From Arcobacter ellisii (GTDB lineage: Bacteria; Campylobacterota; Campylobacteria; Campylobacterales; Arcobacteraceae): DNA of 64,000 nucleotides. How positions within the stretch are numbered: the first letter of the stretch is position 1; the number at the start of each line of letters is the position of its first letter. Shown in pieces: positions 44,837 to 58,142 of the stretch. The position numbers and the translations under genes are program-made. Location of the stretch: positions 2,232,001 to 2,296,000 of the forward strand of contig NZ_CP032097.1 of the NCBI RefSeq assembly GCF_003544915.1, written 5' to 3'. The notes below the pieces were generated by a model. It saw nothing but the letters and a program-made list of their open reading frames with translations, did not search any database and was not told the origin of the DNA.

Positions 44837-46224
44837 TGATTGATAAAAAACATTTAGATTACCTTACTTCTATTGTAGGTGAGGAAAATATAAAAAGCGA
44901 TAAAGCTCACTTAATCGCTTTTTGTTATGATGCAACAAGAACAAGATTTGAACCAGATGCTGTTGTTTTTCCAAGACATGAGCAAGATGTAAGTGATATT
45001 TTAAAATATTGTAATGAACACAAAATTATAATCGTGCCAAGAGGTGCAGGTTCAGGATTTACTGGTGGTGCATTACCTGCAAATGGTGGAATTATTTTAA
45101 GTCTTGAGAGACACATGAATAAACTTCTTGAAATTGATATGGAAAATATGGTTGGAGTTGTTCAACCAGGACTTATAAATATGCAATTTCAAAAAGCAGT
45201 AGAAGAAGTTGGATTATTTTATCCACCAGATCCTGCAAGTGAAGAGTATTCTACACTTGGTGGAAATGTAAGTGAAAACGCAGGTGGAATGAGAGCAGCT
45301 AAATATGGTATTACAAAAGATTATGTAATGGCTTTAAGAGCAGTTCTTCCAAATGGAGATATTATAGTTGCTGGTAAAAAAACTATTAAAGATGTTGCTG
45401 GTTACAACACAGCTGGAATTTTAATAGCAAGTGAAGGAACTTTAGCAGTTATCACAGAGATTACTTTAAAACTAATTCCAAAACCAAAATACAAAAAAAC
45501 ATATATGGGAGTTTTCCCTTCAGTTGATAGTGCAATGACAGCTGTGTTTAAATCACTTGCAGCTGGTGCAAATCCAGTTGCTATGGAATTCTTAGATGCA
45601 CTTGTAATTAAAGCTTTAAGACAAAAATTCCCACAAATTTCACTTCCTGAACATGCTGGTGGAATTTTAGTTGGTGATGTTGATGCAAGTAGTGAAGCTG
45701 AAATTGAATCACAACTTCAAACTTTAAAAGAGTCATTTGCTGCAAATGGTTCAATTGATTTTATCATAGCACGTGATGAAGAAGAAGGTAAAAAACTTTG
45801 GTTTGCAAGACGAAATGCAAGTCCAGCAACAATGATTTATGGAACAAAAAAATTAAATGAAGATATTTCAGTTCCAAGAAGTAAACTTCCAGTTGCATTA
45901 GAAGGAATCTATAAAATTGGTGAAAAATATGGATTCAACGTTCCTTGTTTTGGCCATGCAGGTGATGGAAATATTCATGTAAATGTTATGGTAAAAGATA
46001 AAAACAATGAAAAAGAGATGGAAGATGGACATAAAGCTATTGAAGAGATTTTCCAATATGTTGTTGATTTAGGTGGAACTTTAAGTGGTGAACACGGAAT
46101 TGGAACTTCAAAAGCTCCATTTATGCATATAGCATTCACAGAAGCTGAAATGAATCTATTTAGAAGTATAAAAAAAGCATTTGACCCAAATAATATTTTA
46201 AATCCATTTAAAATGGGACTTTAA
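44836..46224 (+). CDS. glcD: Glycolate/lactate oxidase subunit GlcD (FAD-linked oxidase)
   Basis: 462 residues, normal length. Seen: the FAD-binding type 4 domain with VFPRHEQDVSDILKYCNEHKIIIVPRGAGSGFTGGALPANGGI near 40-82, the TLGGNVSENAGGMRAAKYG segment near 140-158, and a C-terminal cap with CFGHAGDGNIHVNVMVKD near 371 and LSGEHGIGTSKAPFM near 416-430. It oxidises 2-hydroxy acids such as glycolate or D-lactate. Its ATG overlaps the preceding stop by 1 bp, so the two are co-translated. No glcE or glcF is adjacent. Confidence 0.92.
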   Translation: MIDKKHLDYLTSIVGEENIKSDKAHLIAFCYDATRTRFEPDAVVFPRHEQDVSDILKYCNEHKIIIVPRGAGSGFTGGALPANGGIILSLERHMNKLLEIDMENMVGVVQPGLINMQFQKAVEEVGLFYPPDPASEEYSTLGGNVSENAGGMRAAKYGITKDYVMALRAVLPNGDIIVAGKKTIKDVAGYNTAGILIASEGTLAVITEITLKLIPKPKYKKTYMGVFPSVDSAMTAVFKSLAAGANPVAMEFLDALVIKALRQKFPQISLPEHAGGILVGDVDASSEAEIESQLQTLKESFAANGSIDFIIARDEEEGKKLWFARRNASPATMIYGTKKLNEDISVPRSKLPVALEGIYKIGEKYGFNVPCFGHAGDGNIHVNVMVKDKNNEKEMEDGHKAIEEIFQYVVDLGGTLSGEHGIGTSKAPFMHIAFTEAEMNLFRSIKKAFDPNNILNPFKMGL

Positions 46225-46230
46225 TGATAA

Positions 46231-47025
46231 ATGAATAATATAGGAGAAGAAAAAAGCTTTTTAAAGAAGTTTATAAAAGGTTTAGATTCATTTTTTAATG
46301 ATGACACAACTTATTATGCAGCTTCTTTAAGCTTTTTTACTATCTTCTCTATTTTACCTATCATTGCACTTATTATTGCAATAATCTCAAATTTTTCTGA
46401 ATTTAACAACTATTTAGATATTTTTATAAACTACATTTTTAGCCTTATTAATCCTACACACTCTACAGATATTGTAGAAGCTTTAAAAAAATATATATCA
46501 AACTCTAATCAATTGGGATTTTTAGGTATAGTTTATATGATTTTTGTATTTATAATGTTTTTCAAAGATTATGAATATATTGTAAATAAAATACATCATG
46601 CAAAAAGAAAATCTATTCATTTTTCATTTATATTTTATACTTTATATCTAATTGTTGTTGCTTTATTATTCACAGCTTCAAATATTTTAATCTCTTTATA
46701 TAATAATGCAATTTTAACTATTGTTTTATCATATATTTTTGCATGGCTTATTTTTTTTAGTTTATTTAAACTTAGTGTTAATAAAAAGATTGATGATAAA
46801 GCTGCTATTATCTCTTCCCTTTTAACATTTATTGTTTTAACTGTTACAAAAAATTTATTTATCTATTATGTAATCTATAATAAAACTTATGCAACGATTT
46901 ATGGTTCTCTTGCAACTTTATTATTTACATTTTTTTGGATATATATTTCTTGGATTATTTACCTTTATGGCATAAAAATGTGTCATAAATTAAATATGAT
47001 AGAAGAATTAAAGAAAAAAATTTAA
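46231..47025 (+). CDS. YihY/UPF0761-family inner membrane protein
   Basis: 264 residues. Seen: YYAASLSFFTIFSILPIIALIIAIIS near 28-53, the YihY signature, followed by further membrane segments, about six in all (near 28-53, 70-90, 97-115, 130-150, 160-180 and 225-250), ending with LYGIKMCHKL. The family was once named ribonuclease BN but is not a nuclease; its function is unknown, perhaps transport of amphipathic molecules. It starts 6 bp after glcD and closes in a bidirectional terminator. Confidence 0.88.
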   Translation: MNNIGEEKSFLKKFIKGLDSFFNDDTTYYAASLSFFTIFSILPIIALIIAIISNFSEFNNYLDIFINYIFSLINPTHSTDIVEALKKYISNSNQLGFLGIVYMIFVFIMFFKDYEYIVNKIHHAKRKSIHFSFIFYTLYLIVVALLFTASNILISLYNNAILTIVLSYIFAWLIFFSLFKLSVNKKIDDKAAIISSLLTFIVLTVTKNLFIYYVIYNKTYATIYGSLATLLFTFFWIYISWIIYLYGIKMCHKLNMIEELKKKI

Positions 47026-47048
47026 AAGAGTAGTAAAACTACTCTTTT
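47024..47048. terminator. Bidirectional terminator between yihY-like and adhesin genes
   Basis: AAAAGAGTAGT pairs over 11 bp with ACTACTCTTTT around AAA. A T-run follows on the plus strand and an A-run precedes it, giving a U-tract for minus-strand transcripts too. It ends two convergent genes. Confidence 0.8.
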
Positions 47049-47055
47049 AGTTTTT

Positions 47056-48825
47056 TTAGTCAGCTGGTAAATCTATTTGAATAGTATTTTGAATTAATAC
47101 TTTATAACTCGTATCTTCACTATTTGAATATACGTTATAGTCAATACTGTCAATATTTTGTGTTCCAACTGAACTCCATATTCCACTATCACTAACCAAA
47201 CTAACACTATCTGAACTATCTCCCATAATTCTTAAAATACTATCCCCTCCTGAATCTGTCATTTCAACTACATCTGAAAAAGACAATTTTGTTAGGTAAT
47301 TTGAATCAGAATCCCTTGATAAATCAATTTGTTCAATATCTTTAATATTTGAAGTATCGACAGTTGAAAAATCAATATCACTTCCACCTGTCAATCTCAA
47401 AGTATCAACCCCATCATTAGAATCAACATAAGCAAATGTTTCAAATGTATCACCGCCATTTGATTCAGTTGAAATTACTGAAGCCTCTATGCTATCTTTT
47501 GGGATTTGGTCGTCACTTGTATATAAATATTCACCATGACCATTTTCATCTAATGGAATTATTATTGTTTCTCCACCAATATTAACACTAACATCAGATA
47601 AAGTCTCACTACCATCTGTATCTGTTGATAAAGCATCAAGTGAAATATCATACTCATAAGAGGTAACTATATTATCAATCTCTTTTGTATATGGTTCAAC
47701 TTCTTGCATAATAGTTGCTTCATAAGCATCTATGTGTATTGAAGAAGAGCCATTACCAGAACTTCCTGTATGTATCACTTCAAATGTATCAAATAAATAT
47801 TCCGTCGCATAAGAATATTTTCCATCTACCAAAGCAAGACTTCCTTGTGGTTCTCCATCATTATAAAATATAATTTCACCATTAGCTTGACTTTGTCCAT
47901 GACCATTTTCATTACCTGTTAAATCAACAGTTAATGATAGTGTGTTTGTATCTCCACCTAAAGTCAAATTCCCTGTAGATTCTTTACTTCCTTTATTAAG
48001 AATTATTTTATCATTTCCATTTAACAATACATCAATATCAATATTTTTATAGTAATTATCTCCTATACTAAAGATACCTTCTTCTTCATTCTTATCAGTA
48101 TCAATAACGGTAGTAGTTCCTATTTTATTATATTTAATTGTTTCATTTACAACAATATCTAAATTTGGTTCAGATGCAGTTAAATCGGGAACTGGTTCTT
48201 CTGGTTCATCTGGTTTATCTGGTTTATCTGGATTATCTGAATTATCTAGTTCATCATCTATTGGTGCTTCTGTTAAAATTTCACCTAAAACAGTATTATC
48301 AGCTTCCACAGTGTCATCAATAACAGCTAAAGTTTCTTCAGCATCTCTTAAATCTGTAACAACATTAGTTTCACCAGCTGTTCTATCTTCTAATCTTAAA
48401 GGTACAATTCCAACTGGTTCAGTTGTAGTTTGATCAGCACCAGCTGCTGCTACATCTAAATTTTCGATTTGAGCTAAAGTAAGAGTAGCTTGTTCGTTAT
48501 TTTGGTTAGGATCTTGTTGATTATTTGTTGCTTGTTCTAATAAGTCACCAACTTGACTATTTGGAACAACTGTATCTTCTGGGATTTCCCCTGATAATAA
48601 TGTAATATCAAAAAGTTGTTCATTACTTCCAACTACTTTTGTTTGACCTAGATTATTTACTAATGAAATTAAGATTGAATCTTCATTACTATTTGATGAA
48701 CTACCAATTAACTTATCACCTTCAAATAATGTACTTCCAACTTTGGCAACTTCTAAAGTTCCATCTGGATGTTTTATAAAAAACGATCCATTTCCTGATA
48801 CTATTTTTCCAATTATATTTGCCAT
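47056..48825 (-). CDS. Short LapA-like retention-module adhesin
   Basis: 589 residues, tiny compared with LapA-type adhesins of several thousand. Seen: N-terminal retention module (GKIVSGNGSFFIKHPDG..., residues about 1-125) with a di-alanine AAAG at 126-129, the kind of site cut by LapG proteases; a proline/aspartate linker (196-213); one or two Ig-like stretches (about 215-430); and a C-terminal region LRLTGGSDIDFSTVDTSNIKDIEQIDLS with further ...TDSGGDSILRIMGDSSDSVSL that resembles the T1SS C-terminal target domain. No long tandem repeats. Probably a cell-surface adhesin exported by a type I system. LapG/LapD/LapB homologues are not in the window. Confidence 0.72.
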   Translation of the reverse strand: MANIIGKIVSGNGSFFIKHPDGTLEVAKVGSTLFEGDKLIGSSSNSNEDSILISLVNNLGQTKVVGSNEQLFDITLLSGEIPEDTVVPNSQVGDLLEQATNNQQDPNQNNEQATLTLAQIENLDVAAAGADQTTTEPVGIVPLRLEDRTAGETNVVTDLRDAEETLAVIDDTVEADNTVLGEILTEAPIDDELDNSDNPDKPDKPDEPEEPVPDLTASEPNLDIVVNETIKYNKIGTTTVIDTDKNEEEGIFSIGDNYYKNIDIDVLLNGNDKIILNKGSKESTGNLTLGGDTNTLSLTVDLTGNENGHGQSQANGEIIFYNDGEPQGSLALVDGKYSYATEYLFDTFEVIHTGSSGNGSSSIHIDAYEATIMQEVEPYTKEIDNIVTSYEYDISLDALSTDTDGSETLSDVSVNIGGETIIIPLDENGHGEYLYTSDDQIPKDSIEASVISTESNGGDTFETFAYVDSNDGVDTLRLTGGSDIDFSTVDTSNIKDIEQIDLSRDSDSNYLTKLSFSDVVEMTDSGGDSILRIMGDSSDSVSLVSDSGIWSSVGTQNIDSIDYNVYSNSEDTSYKVLIQNTIQIDLPAD

Positions 48826-48978
48826 TGTAATCTCCTAGTAATATTTTTATTCATATACAAGTATATTCCATTTTTGTATAAATTGTCTATTGTACTTAGG
48901 TGCAAAAAGGGGTAAAGCTAAAAACCGAAAAGAAAGCAAGGAGTAAAAAGGCTAGGTGTTTAGGGGGGGTGTAAAAAA

Positions 48979-49031
48979 AAAGCTTCTTCCAAGAAGAACT
49001 TGAGTAAGGAGTTCAAATTGGAAAAAGCTTT
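48979..49031 (-). terminator. rRNA operon terminator
   Basis: On the minus strand AAAGCTTTTTCCAA pairs with TTGGAAGAAGCTTT (14 bp with one wobble) and encloses a GAACT/AGTTC inner pairing; a U-tract of about nine follows at 48973-48981. It lies 20 bp past the 5S gene. Confidence 0.8.
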
Positions 49032-49050
49032 GTGTGTAAAAAACTCAAGA

Positions 49051-49165
49051 GCTGGCAGCGGCCTACGTTTCCACCAGGGGACCCGGCAGTATTATCGGCG
49101 ATGAAGTGCTTGACTTCCAGGTTCGGAATGGGACTGGGTATTTCCACTTCTCTATAGCCACCAGC
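49051..49165 (-). rRNA. rrf: 5S ribosomal RNA
   Basis: About 115 nt. The ends GCTGGTGGC (5') and GCTGCCAGC (3') pair as helix I, and the internal CCTGGAAGTCAAG and ACTGGGTATTTCC-type parts fit bacterial 5S. It is the last gene of the operon. Ends are set from the helix I pairing and may be off by a base or two. Confidence 0.93.
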
Positions 49166-49311
49166 AAAGTTGAGTATTAAATCTAAAAAAAATAAACTTA
49201 ATACTCAACTCGTAAGGAGTTAAGAAAAAATAATGTTAAAGTCTTTCACAATTTTTGTCTATCAAATATATAAGATATACATTTAATAAGATAGTAAACC
49301 AAAGAATTTGT

Positions 49312-52224
<2,913 letters not shown>

Positions 52225-52541
52225 AAATAGAGTTAAACTCTATCGCATTTTTGATAATATTCTTTGGCTACTATCTTATTAAACATATTATTTAAAATAT
52301 ATCCAATAAAATAATGTTGTGTTCTATCTAATTTCTTAGATATGAAATTTTTTTTGTTTTAAATTATTTAATCTATATAAAAATCTCTTTTTATATCTAT
52401 TATTTAATTCTTACGAAAAAATTAAAGACTTTAACATTATATTTTTAAATATCGTTTTGATTTTGAAAATCAAATATAAATTCAATCTCTTATTGAACTT
52501 ATATTTAACTTCTTAAATCTGATGAACTTATTAGTTATAGG

Positions 52542-52617
52542 TGGTGGAGAATAGCGGGATCGAACCGCTGACCTCCTGCGTGCAAAGCAGGCGCTCTCCC
52601 AGCTGAGCTAATTCCCC
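52542..52617 (-). tRNA. tRNA-Ala (anticodon TGC)
   Basis: 76 nt with encoded CCA. Anticodon stem CCTGC/GCAGG with loop TTTGCAC, D-arm GCTCAGCTGGGAGAGC, T-loop TTCGATC. It stands in the 16S-23S spacer directly after tRNA-Ile, the usual pair. Confidence 0.95.
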
Positions 52618-52648
52618 AACCTAAATTAATCTTTACTAGATTATTTAA

Positions 52649-52725
52649 TGGTGGGCCTATCAGGACTTGAACCTGAGACCTCACGATTATCAGTCGAGCG
52701 CTCTAGCCAGCTGAGCTATAGGCCC
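52649..52725 (-). tRNA. tRNA-Ile (anticodon GAT)
   Basis: 77 nt with encoded CCA. Anticodon loop CTGATAA, acceptor stem GGGCCTA with TAGGCCC, D-arm GCTCAGCTGGCTAGAGC. First of the two tRNAs in the 16S-23S spacer. Confidence 0.95.
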
Positions 52726-52806
52726 CTTTACTACCTATTTAAATAATCTTTATAAACCGAATATAAAATCTCTGGAAGTAAGAAACGAATCTTACTTCTC
52801 TCTCTG

Positions 52807-54325
<1,519 letters not shown>

Positions 54326-54612
54326 TATAGAGTTTTTGAAACTGACAAATTTTATAACTCTTCAATTACAAAATTATCACTCAAATTTTATAGACAAGTA
54401 TTTGTTTTACCAAATTTTCTTGTTTTTATATTTTTTAACATTTATTCTTATTTTTAATCTAAATAAACATAGATTTTTTATAAGAGTTCTATATTCGGTT
54501 TATAAAGATTACTTTACAAACTTTCATTCATTTTTAAAGATCATTCCAGACTCGATTGAATCGTTTCTCTTCAAGCTTTTCGTTTGAAGCGTTCCAGTCA
54601 AATTGGACGGGA
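54326..54612 (-). other. rRNA leader region
   Basis: About 280 bp between the rRNA promoter and 16S. It holds a short hairpin with CTTCAA and TTGAAG arms near 54571-54592, which may be part of the processing stem, and otherwise AT-rich DNA. A short open frame within (54336-54587) is judged to be an artefact. Confidence 0.6.
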
Positions 54613-54641
54613 ATTATAATAGATTTTTATTTACTTGTCAA
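54613..54641 (-). promoter_or_regulatory. Near-consensus sigma70 promoter of the rRNA operon
   Basis: On the minus strand TTGACA (54636-54641) and TATAAT (54613-54618) are exactly 17 bp apart. The rRNA genes start about 280 bp downstream. Exact consensus boxes are unusual in campylobacterotal DNA, where -35 boxes are generally weak. Confidence 0.8.
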
Positions 54642-54828
54642 TACCTTACAGCTTAAATCTAGCTAAAATTTTTAAATTTATGCTTTTTACTATTCTTTTA
54701 TTGCCTTTTTCTCTCCCATTTTCTCTTTTACTAGGTTTTTATTGTATTGTTTTGTCTTTTTTATGAAAAGTAATTTATAAGTATTATATAAAAGGTAAAA
54801 ACCTTTTATATTTTTAATTGTAGATGAA

Positions 54829-55467
54829 TTATAAGTTAGAGATAAATGTAGCTAATGCATCAATTTCTGCATCAGTTTTTGAATCAATTTGTGTTTTCAT
54901 TATATTTTTCATAACTCCACCATAAGTTCCAGCTTTATAACCATTTAATGCATTAATAGTTTTTTCTTTATCCCAACCTGCAATAATTTGAGATTTTCCT
55001 AAAGCTTCTTTTTCACCTTTTTGACCATGACAAGATGCACATGCTTTAAATAATAGTTCGCCATTAGGTCCTTCTTCAACTTTAACTACTTCTTGAACTT
55101 CATTTGTTGCAGTTGATATTACTTCTTTCACATCATTTTGTGTTTCGTTTACTTTTTCAGCTACATTAGATACTTGAGTTGTAATTGTTTCTTTAACTTC
55201 TTGAGCAACTGGTACAATCGCTTCTTTTACATCTTGAACAGTATTTTCAGTTACTTTATTTGTTGCTTCTTCAACTGTTTTTGAAACTTCTGTTGCAGCA
55301 GTTGTTACTGTTTGTGCTACTTCTTTTGCTGCTTCATTTACAACTTCTTTTGTTGTTTCTTGTTTTGTTGTAACCTCTGCTGTTGCTTGTTCTGTTTTTT
55401 TATCATCACCACATCCACTTAATAGTAATACTGCAATTGCAGCTGAACTTAATAAAATTTTATTCAT
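54829..55467 (-). CDS. Lipoprotein cytochrome c with long helical spacer
   Basis: 212 residues. Seen: a lipoprotein signal with LLSGC lipobox (Cys19), then about 110 residues of Thr/Val/Glu/Lys-rich heptad-like sequence (AAKEVAQTVTTAATEVSKTVEEA and similar, about 20-130) likely to form a long helix or coiled coil, and a C-terminal class I cytochrome c domain with CASCH at 143-147 and a likely distal Met at 186 or 190. It would tether the haem domain to the outer or inner membrane at a distance. No c-type partner or oxidase is adjacent. The domain itself is like cytochrome c553. Confidence 0.85.
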   Translation of the reverse strand: MNKILLSSAAIAVLLLSGCGDDKKTEQATAEVTTKQETTKEVVNEAAKEVAQTVTTAATEVSKTVEEATNKVTENTVQDVKEAIVPVAQEVKETITTQVSNVAEKVNETQNDVKEVISTATNEVQEVVKVEEGPNGELLFKACASCHGQKGEKEALGKSQIIAGWDKEKTINALNGYKAGTYGGVMKNIMKTQIDSKTDAEIDALATFISNL

Positions 55468-55539
55468 TCTTTTTCCTTTTTCATTAATTGTTAAAAATCA
55501 TATTTTTTATTATAACTAAACTATTGTATAAAAATTGTG

Positions 55540-57768
55540 TCAAAGACTTTTATATGTAAATACAAAGTCATTATCAAAATCAATTTTTACAATTCCACCT
55601 TTTTTAAGTTTTCCAAATAATATCTCATCTGTTAAAGGATTTTTAATTCTTTCGGAAATAACTCTATTAAGTGGTCTTGCACCCATAGCTTTATCATAAC
55701 CAAGTATTGCTAACTCTTTTTTAGCTTTTGCACTAATTTCAATTTTTATTTTTTTATCTACTAATTGTTTTTCTAAATCTTCTATAAATTTACCTGCAAC
55801 TTTAGCAACAATATCCATACTTAATGAATCAAATGTTACAACAGCATCAAGTCTATTTCTAAATTCTGGAGCAAAGAATTTATTTATTGCTTTATTCTCA
55901 TTTAATTTTTCATTTTTTGCAAATCCCATTACATTTGCTTCTGTTGCACCTAGATTTGATGTCATTATTAAAACTACATTTTGGAAATCTGCTTTATTTC
56001 CACTATTATCAGTTAATTCAGCATTATCCATAACTTGAAGTAAAATTGACATTAAATCAGGATGAGCTTTTTCAATCTCATCTAATAATAAAACTGTATG
56101 AGGATGTTTTCTAATAGCTTCTGTTAAAAGTCCACCTTGTTCAAATCCAACATACCCTGCAGGTGCTCCAATTAATCTTGAAACTGTATGAGCTTCCATA
56201 TATTCACTCATATCAAATCTTTCAAAATGAATTCCTAATTGAGTTGATAACTCTTTTGCTACTTCAGTTTTACCAACTCCTGTTGGTCCACTAAATAAGA
56301 AACTTCCTATTGGTTTTTTATCAAGTCCAAGTCCAGCTTTATTTCTTTTTATTGATTGAACAATAGTTGTTATTGCTTTATCTTGTCCAAATACTCTTTT
56401 TTGCATATTTTTTTCTAATGATTTTAAAAGAGTTAAATCTGATTTTGTTGCACTTCTTTCAGGAATATGTGCCATTTTTGCAATAGTTGATTCAACATCT
56501 TTAGAAGTAATTGTTATATTTGATTCAGATTTTGTTTTTAAAGATGTTGATAAACTAATTTTTTTAGAAGCCCCAACCTCATCAATAACATCAATAGCAC
56601 AATCAGGTAAAAATCTATCAGTGATATATTTTTTACTAAGTTCAACTGCACTAGAAATTGCACTTTTTGAATATTTTACGCCATGATACTCTTCATATTT
56701 TGATTTTAAACCCTCTAAAATTAAAATTGAATCTTCAATACTTGGTTCTTCAACATCTACTTTTGCAAATCTTCTACTTAAAGCCTTATCTTTTGCAAAA
56801 TCATTTCTAAATTCACTAAAAGTTGTTGCACCAATACATCTTAATTTTCCATTTGCAAGCATTGGTTTTAAAATATTTGAAGCATCCATAGCACTTCCAC
56901 CAACACTTCCAGCGCCAACAATAGTGTGAATTTCATCTATAAATAAAATTGCATTTTTTATTTTTGATACTTCTTTTAAAAGAGTTTTTAATTTTTTCTC
57001 AAAATCTCCTCTATATTTAGTTCCAGCTAACATAGAACCCATATCTAAAGAAAAAACTTTTGATTTTAATAAAAATTCTGGAACTTGTTCTTGTGCAATT
57101 TTTAAAGCTAATCCTTCTGCAATTGCTGTTTTCCCAACTCCTGGTTCACCAACAAGTATCGGATTATTCTTTTTTCTTCTACTTAAAATCTCAATTACTC
57201 TTGAAACCTCTTTTTCTCTTCCAATAACAGGGTCAATTTCACCTTTTTTTGCAAGAGCAACAAGTTCAGTAGAATTTTTATCTAAAACTTTATTATCATT
57301 ATCTGCGCTATTTTCTAAAGTTTCATCTTCATCATCTAACTCTTTATGTGAAATCTCTTCAAGTATATCAACTCTTTGAATCCCTAATTTTTTCAATAAA
57401 TATGTAGCATATGAATTTTCATCTTTTAAAATAGCAACAAACATATCTTCAACATTTGCATTTGTTTTTCCACTTGTTTGTGTATGGGAAACCATATATT
57501 CAATAGTTGAAGCTAAAGATAAAGTTTCCATTGGTTCTTCATTTATATTTTGATCTGCTGGGAATTTTGGAGTATTTTCATCAATATATTTTTTTAATTC
57601 TTCAAATAGTTTATTTGTATCAACTCCCAAATCTATAAAAAGATTTTCTATTGTTTGGTCATGTATTAACATTAAAAAAATATGTTCTACTGTTAAATAC
57701 TCATGTTTACTACTTTTTGCATAACCAACAGCTTGTGCAAAAATATTTCTTAATTCTTTACTTATCAT
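55540..57768 (-). CDS. clpA: ATP-dependent Clp protease ATP-binding subunit ClpA
   Basis: 742 residues. Seen: an N-terminal Clp_N domain, AAA-1 with Walker A PILVGEPGVGKTAIAEGLA near 208-226 and Walker B ILFIDEIHTIVGAG near 273-286, and AAA-2 with FLFSGPTGVGKTEVAKEL near 494-511 and LLLDEIEKAHPDL near 564-576. The IGF/IGL loop region for ClpP docking is not obvious by eye in this reading. It unfolds substrates for ClpP, aided by ClpS. It lies 2 bp downstream of clpS; together they set N-end-rule degradation. Confidence 0.93.
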   Translation of the reverse strand: MISKELRNIFAQAVGYAKSSKHEYLTVEHIFLMLIHDQTIENLFIDLGVDTNKLFEELKKYIDENTPKFPADQNINEEPMETLSLASTIEYMVSHTQTSGKTNANVEDMFVAILKDENSYATYLLKKLGIQRVDILEEISHKELDDEDETLENSADNDNKVLDKNSTELVALAKKGEIDPVIGREKEVSRVIEILSRRKKNNPILVGEPGVGKTAIAEGLALKIAQEQVPEFLLKSKVFSLDMGSMLAGTKYRGDFEKKLKTLLKEVSKIKNAILFIDEIHTIVGAGSVGGSAMDASNILKPMLANGKLRCIGATTFSEFRNDFAKDKALSRRFAKVDVEEPSIEDSILILEGLKSKYEEYHGVKYSKSAISSAVELSKKYITDRFLPDCAIDVIDEVGASKKISLSTSLKTKSESNITITSKDVESTIAKMAHIPERSATKSDLTLLKSLEKNMQKRVFGQDKAITTIVQSIKRNKAGLGLDKKPIGSFLFSGPTGVGKTEVAKELSTQLGIHFERFDMSEYMEAHTVSRLIGAPAGYVGFEQGGLLTEAIRKHPHTVLLLDEIEKAHPDLMSILLQVMDNAELTDNSGNKADFQNVVLIMTSNLGATEANVMGFAKNEKLNENKAINKFFAPEFRNRLDAVVTFDSLSMDIVAKVAGKFIEDLEKQLVDKKIKIEISAKAKKELAILGYDKAMGARPLNRVISERIKNPLTDEILFGKLKKGGIVKIDFDNDFVFTYKSL

Positions 57769-57770
57769 TT

Positions 57771-58070
57771 TTATTCTTCTTCCATTACAGCTTTTAAAGG
57801 AAAGCCTTTTTCTCGAGCCATAGTTTTTACTTGTGCAACTTTTGTTGAAGCAATTTCATACGTATAAGTTCCACATAACTCTTTTCCATTATTATGAATG
57901 TTTAACATTATAACTGAAGCTTCATCAACAGATTTTCTAAATACTCTTACTAATACATCAATCACAAAATCCATAGTTGAAAAATCATCATTTAAAAGAA
58001 AAACATTATATTTCTTTGGCTCTTGTAAATCTAAATCATCATTTAATTCTATTTCTATTTCATTACTCAC
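57771..58070 (-). CDS. clpS: ATP-dependent Clp protease adaptor ClpS
   Basis: 99 residues. Seen: the YNVFLLNDDFSTMDFVIDVLVRVF segment (about residues 21-44), LNIHNNGKELCGTYTYEIASTKVAQV near 57-82 and the MAREKGFPLKAVMEEE ending, diagnostic of ClpS. It delivers N-degron substrates to ClpA. It is translated just before clpA. It is divergent from bioD, with 72 bp between the two starts that should hold both promoters. Confidence 0.94.
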   Translation of the reverse strand: MSNEIEIELNDDLDLQEPKKYNVFLLNDDFSTMDFVIDVLVRVFRKSVDEASVIMLNIHNNGKELCGTYTYEIASTKVAQVKTMAREKGFPLKAVMEEE

Positions 58071-58142
58071 TTCAAACCTTTGTTTTGATAAAATCTCATT
58101 TGTTAATAAAAAACAACCAATTATAACAAAAAAGAGATAATT

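Noticed and set aside
48963-48969. A run of seven G that could be phase-variable
   Set aside because: It is between genes just past the rRNA terminator; no coding frame or promoter depends on it as far as I can see.
54336-54587. An 83-codon frame in the rRNA leader
   Set aside because: Hydrophobic, AT-rich, no ribosome binding site, and within the transcribed leader on the other strand.
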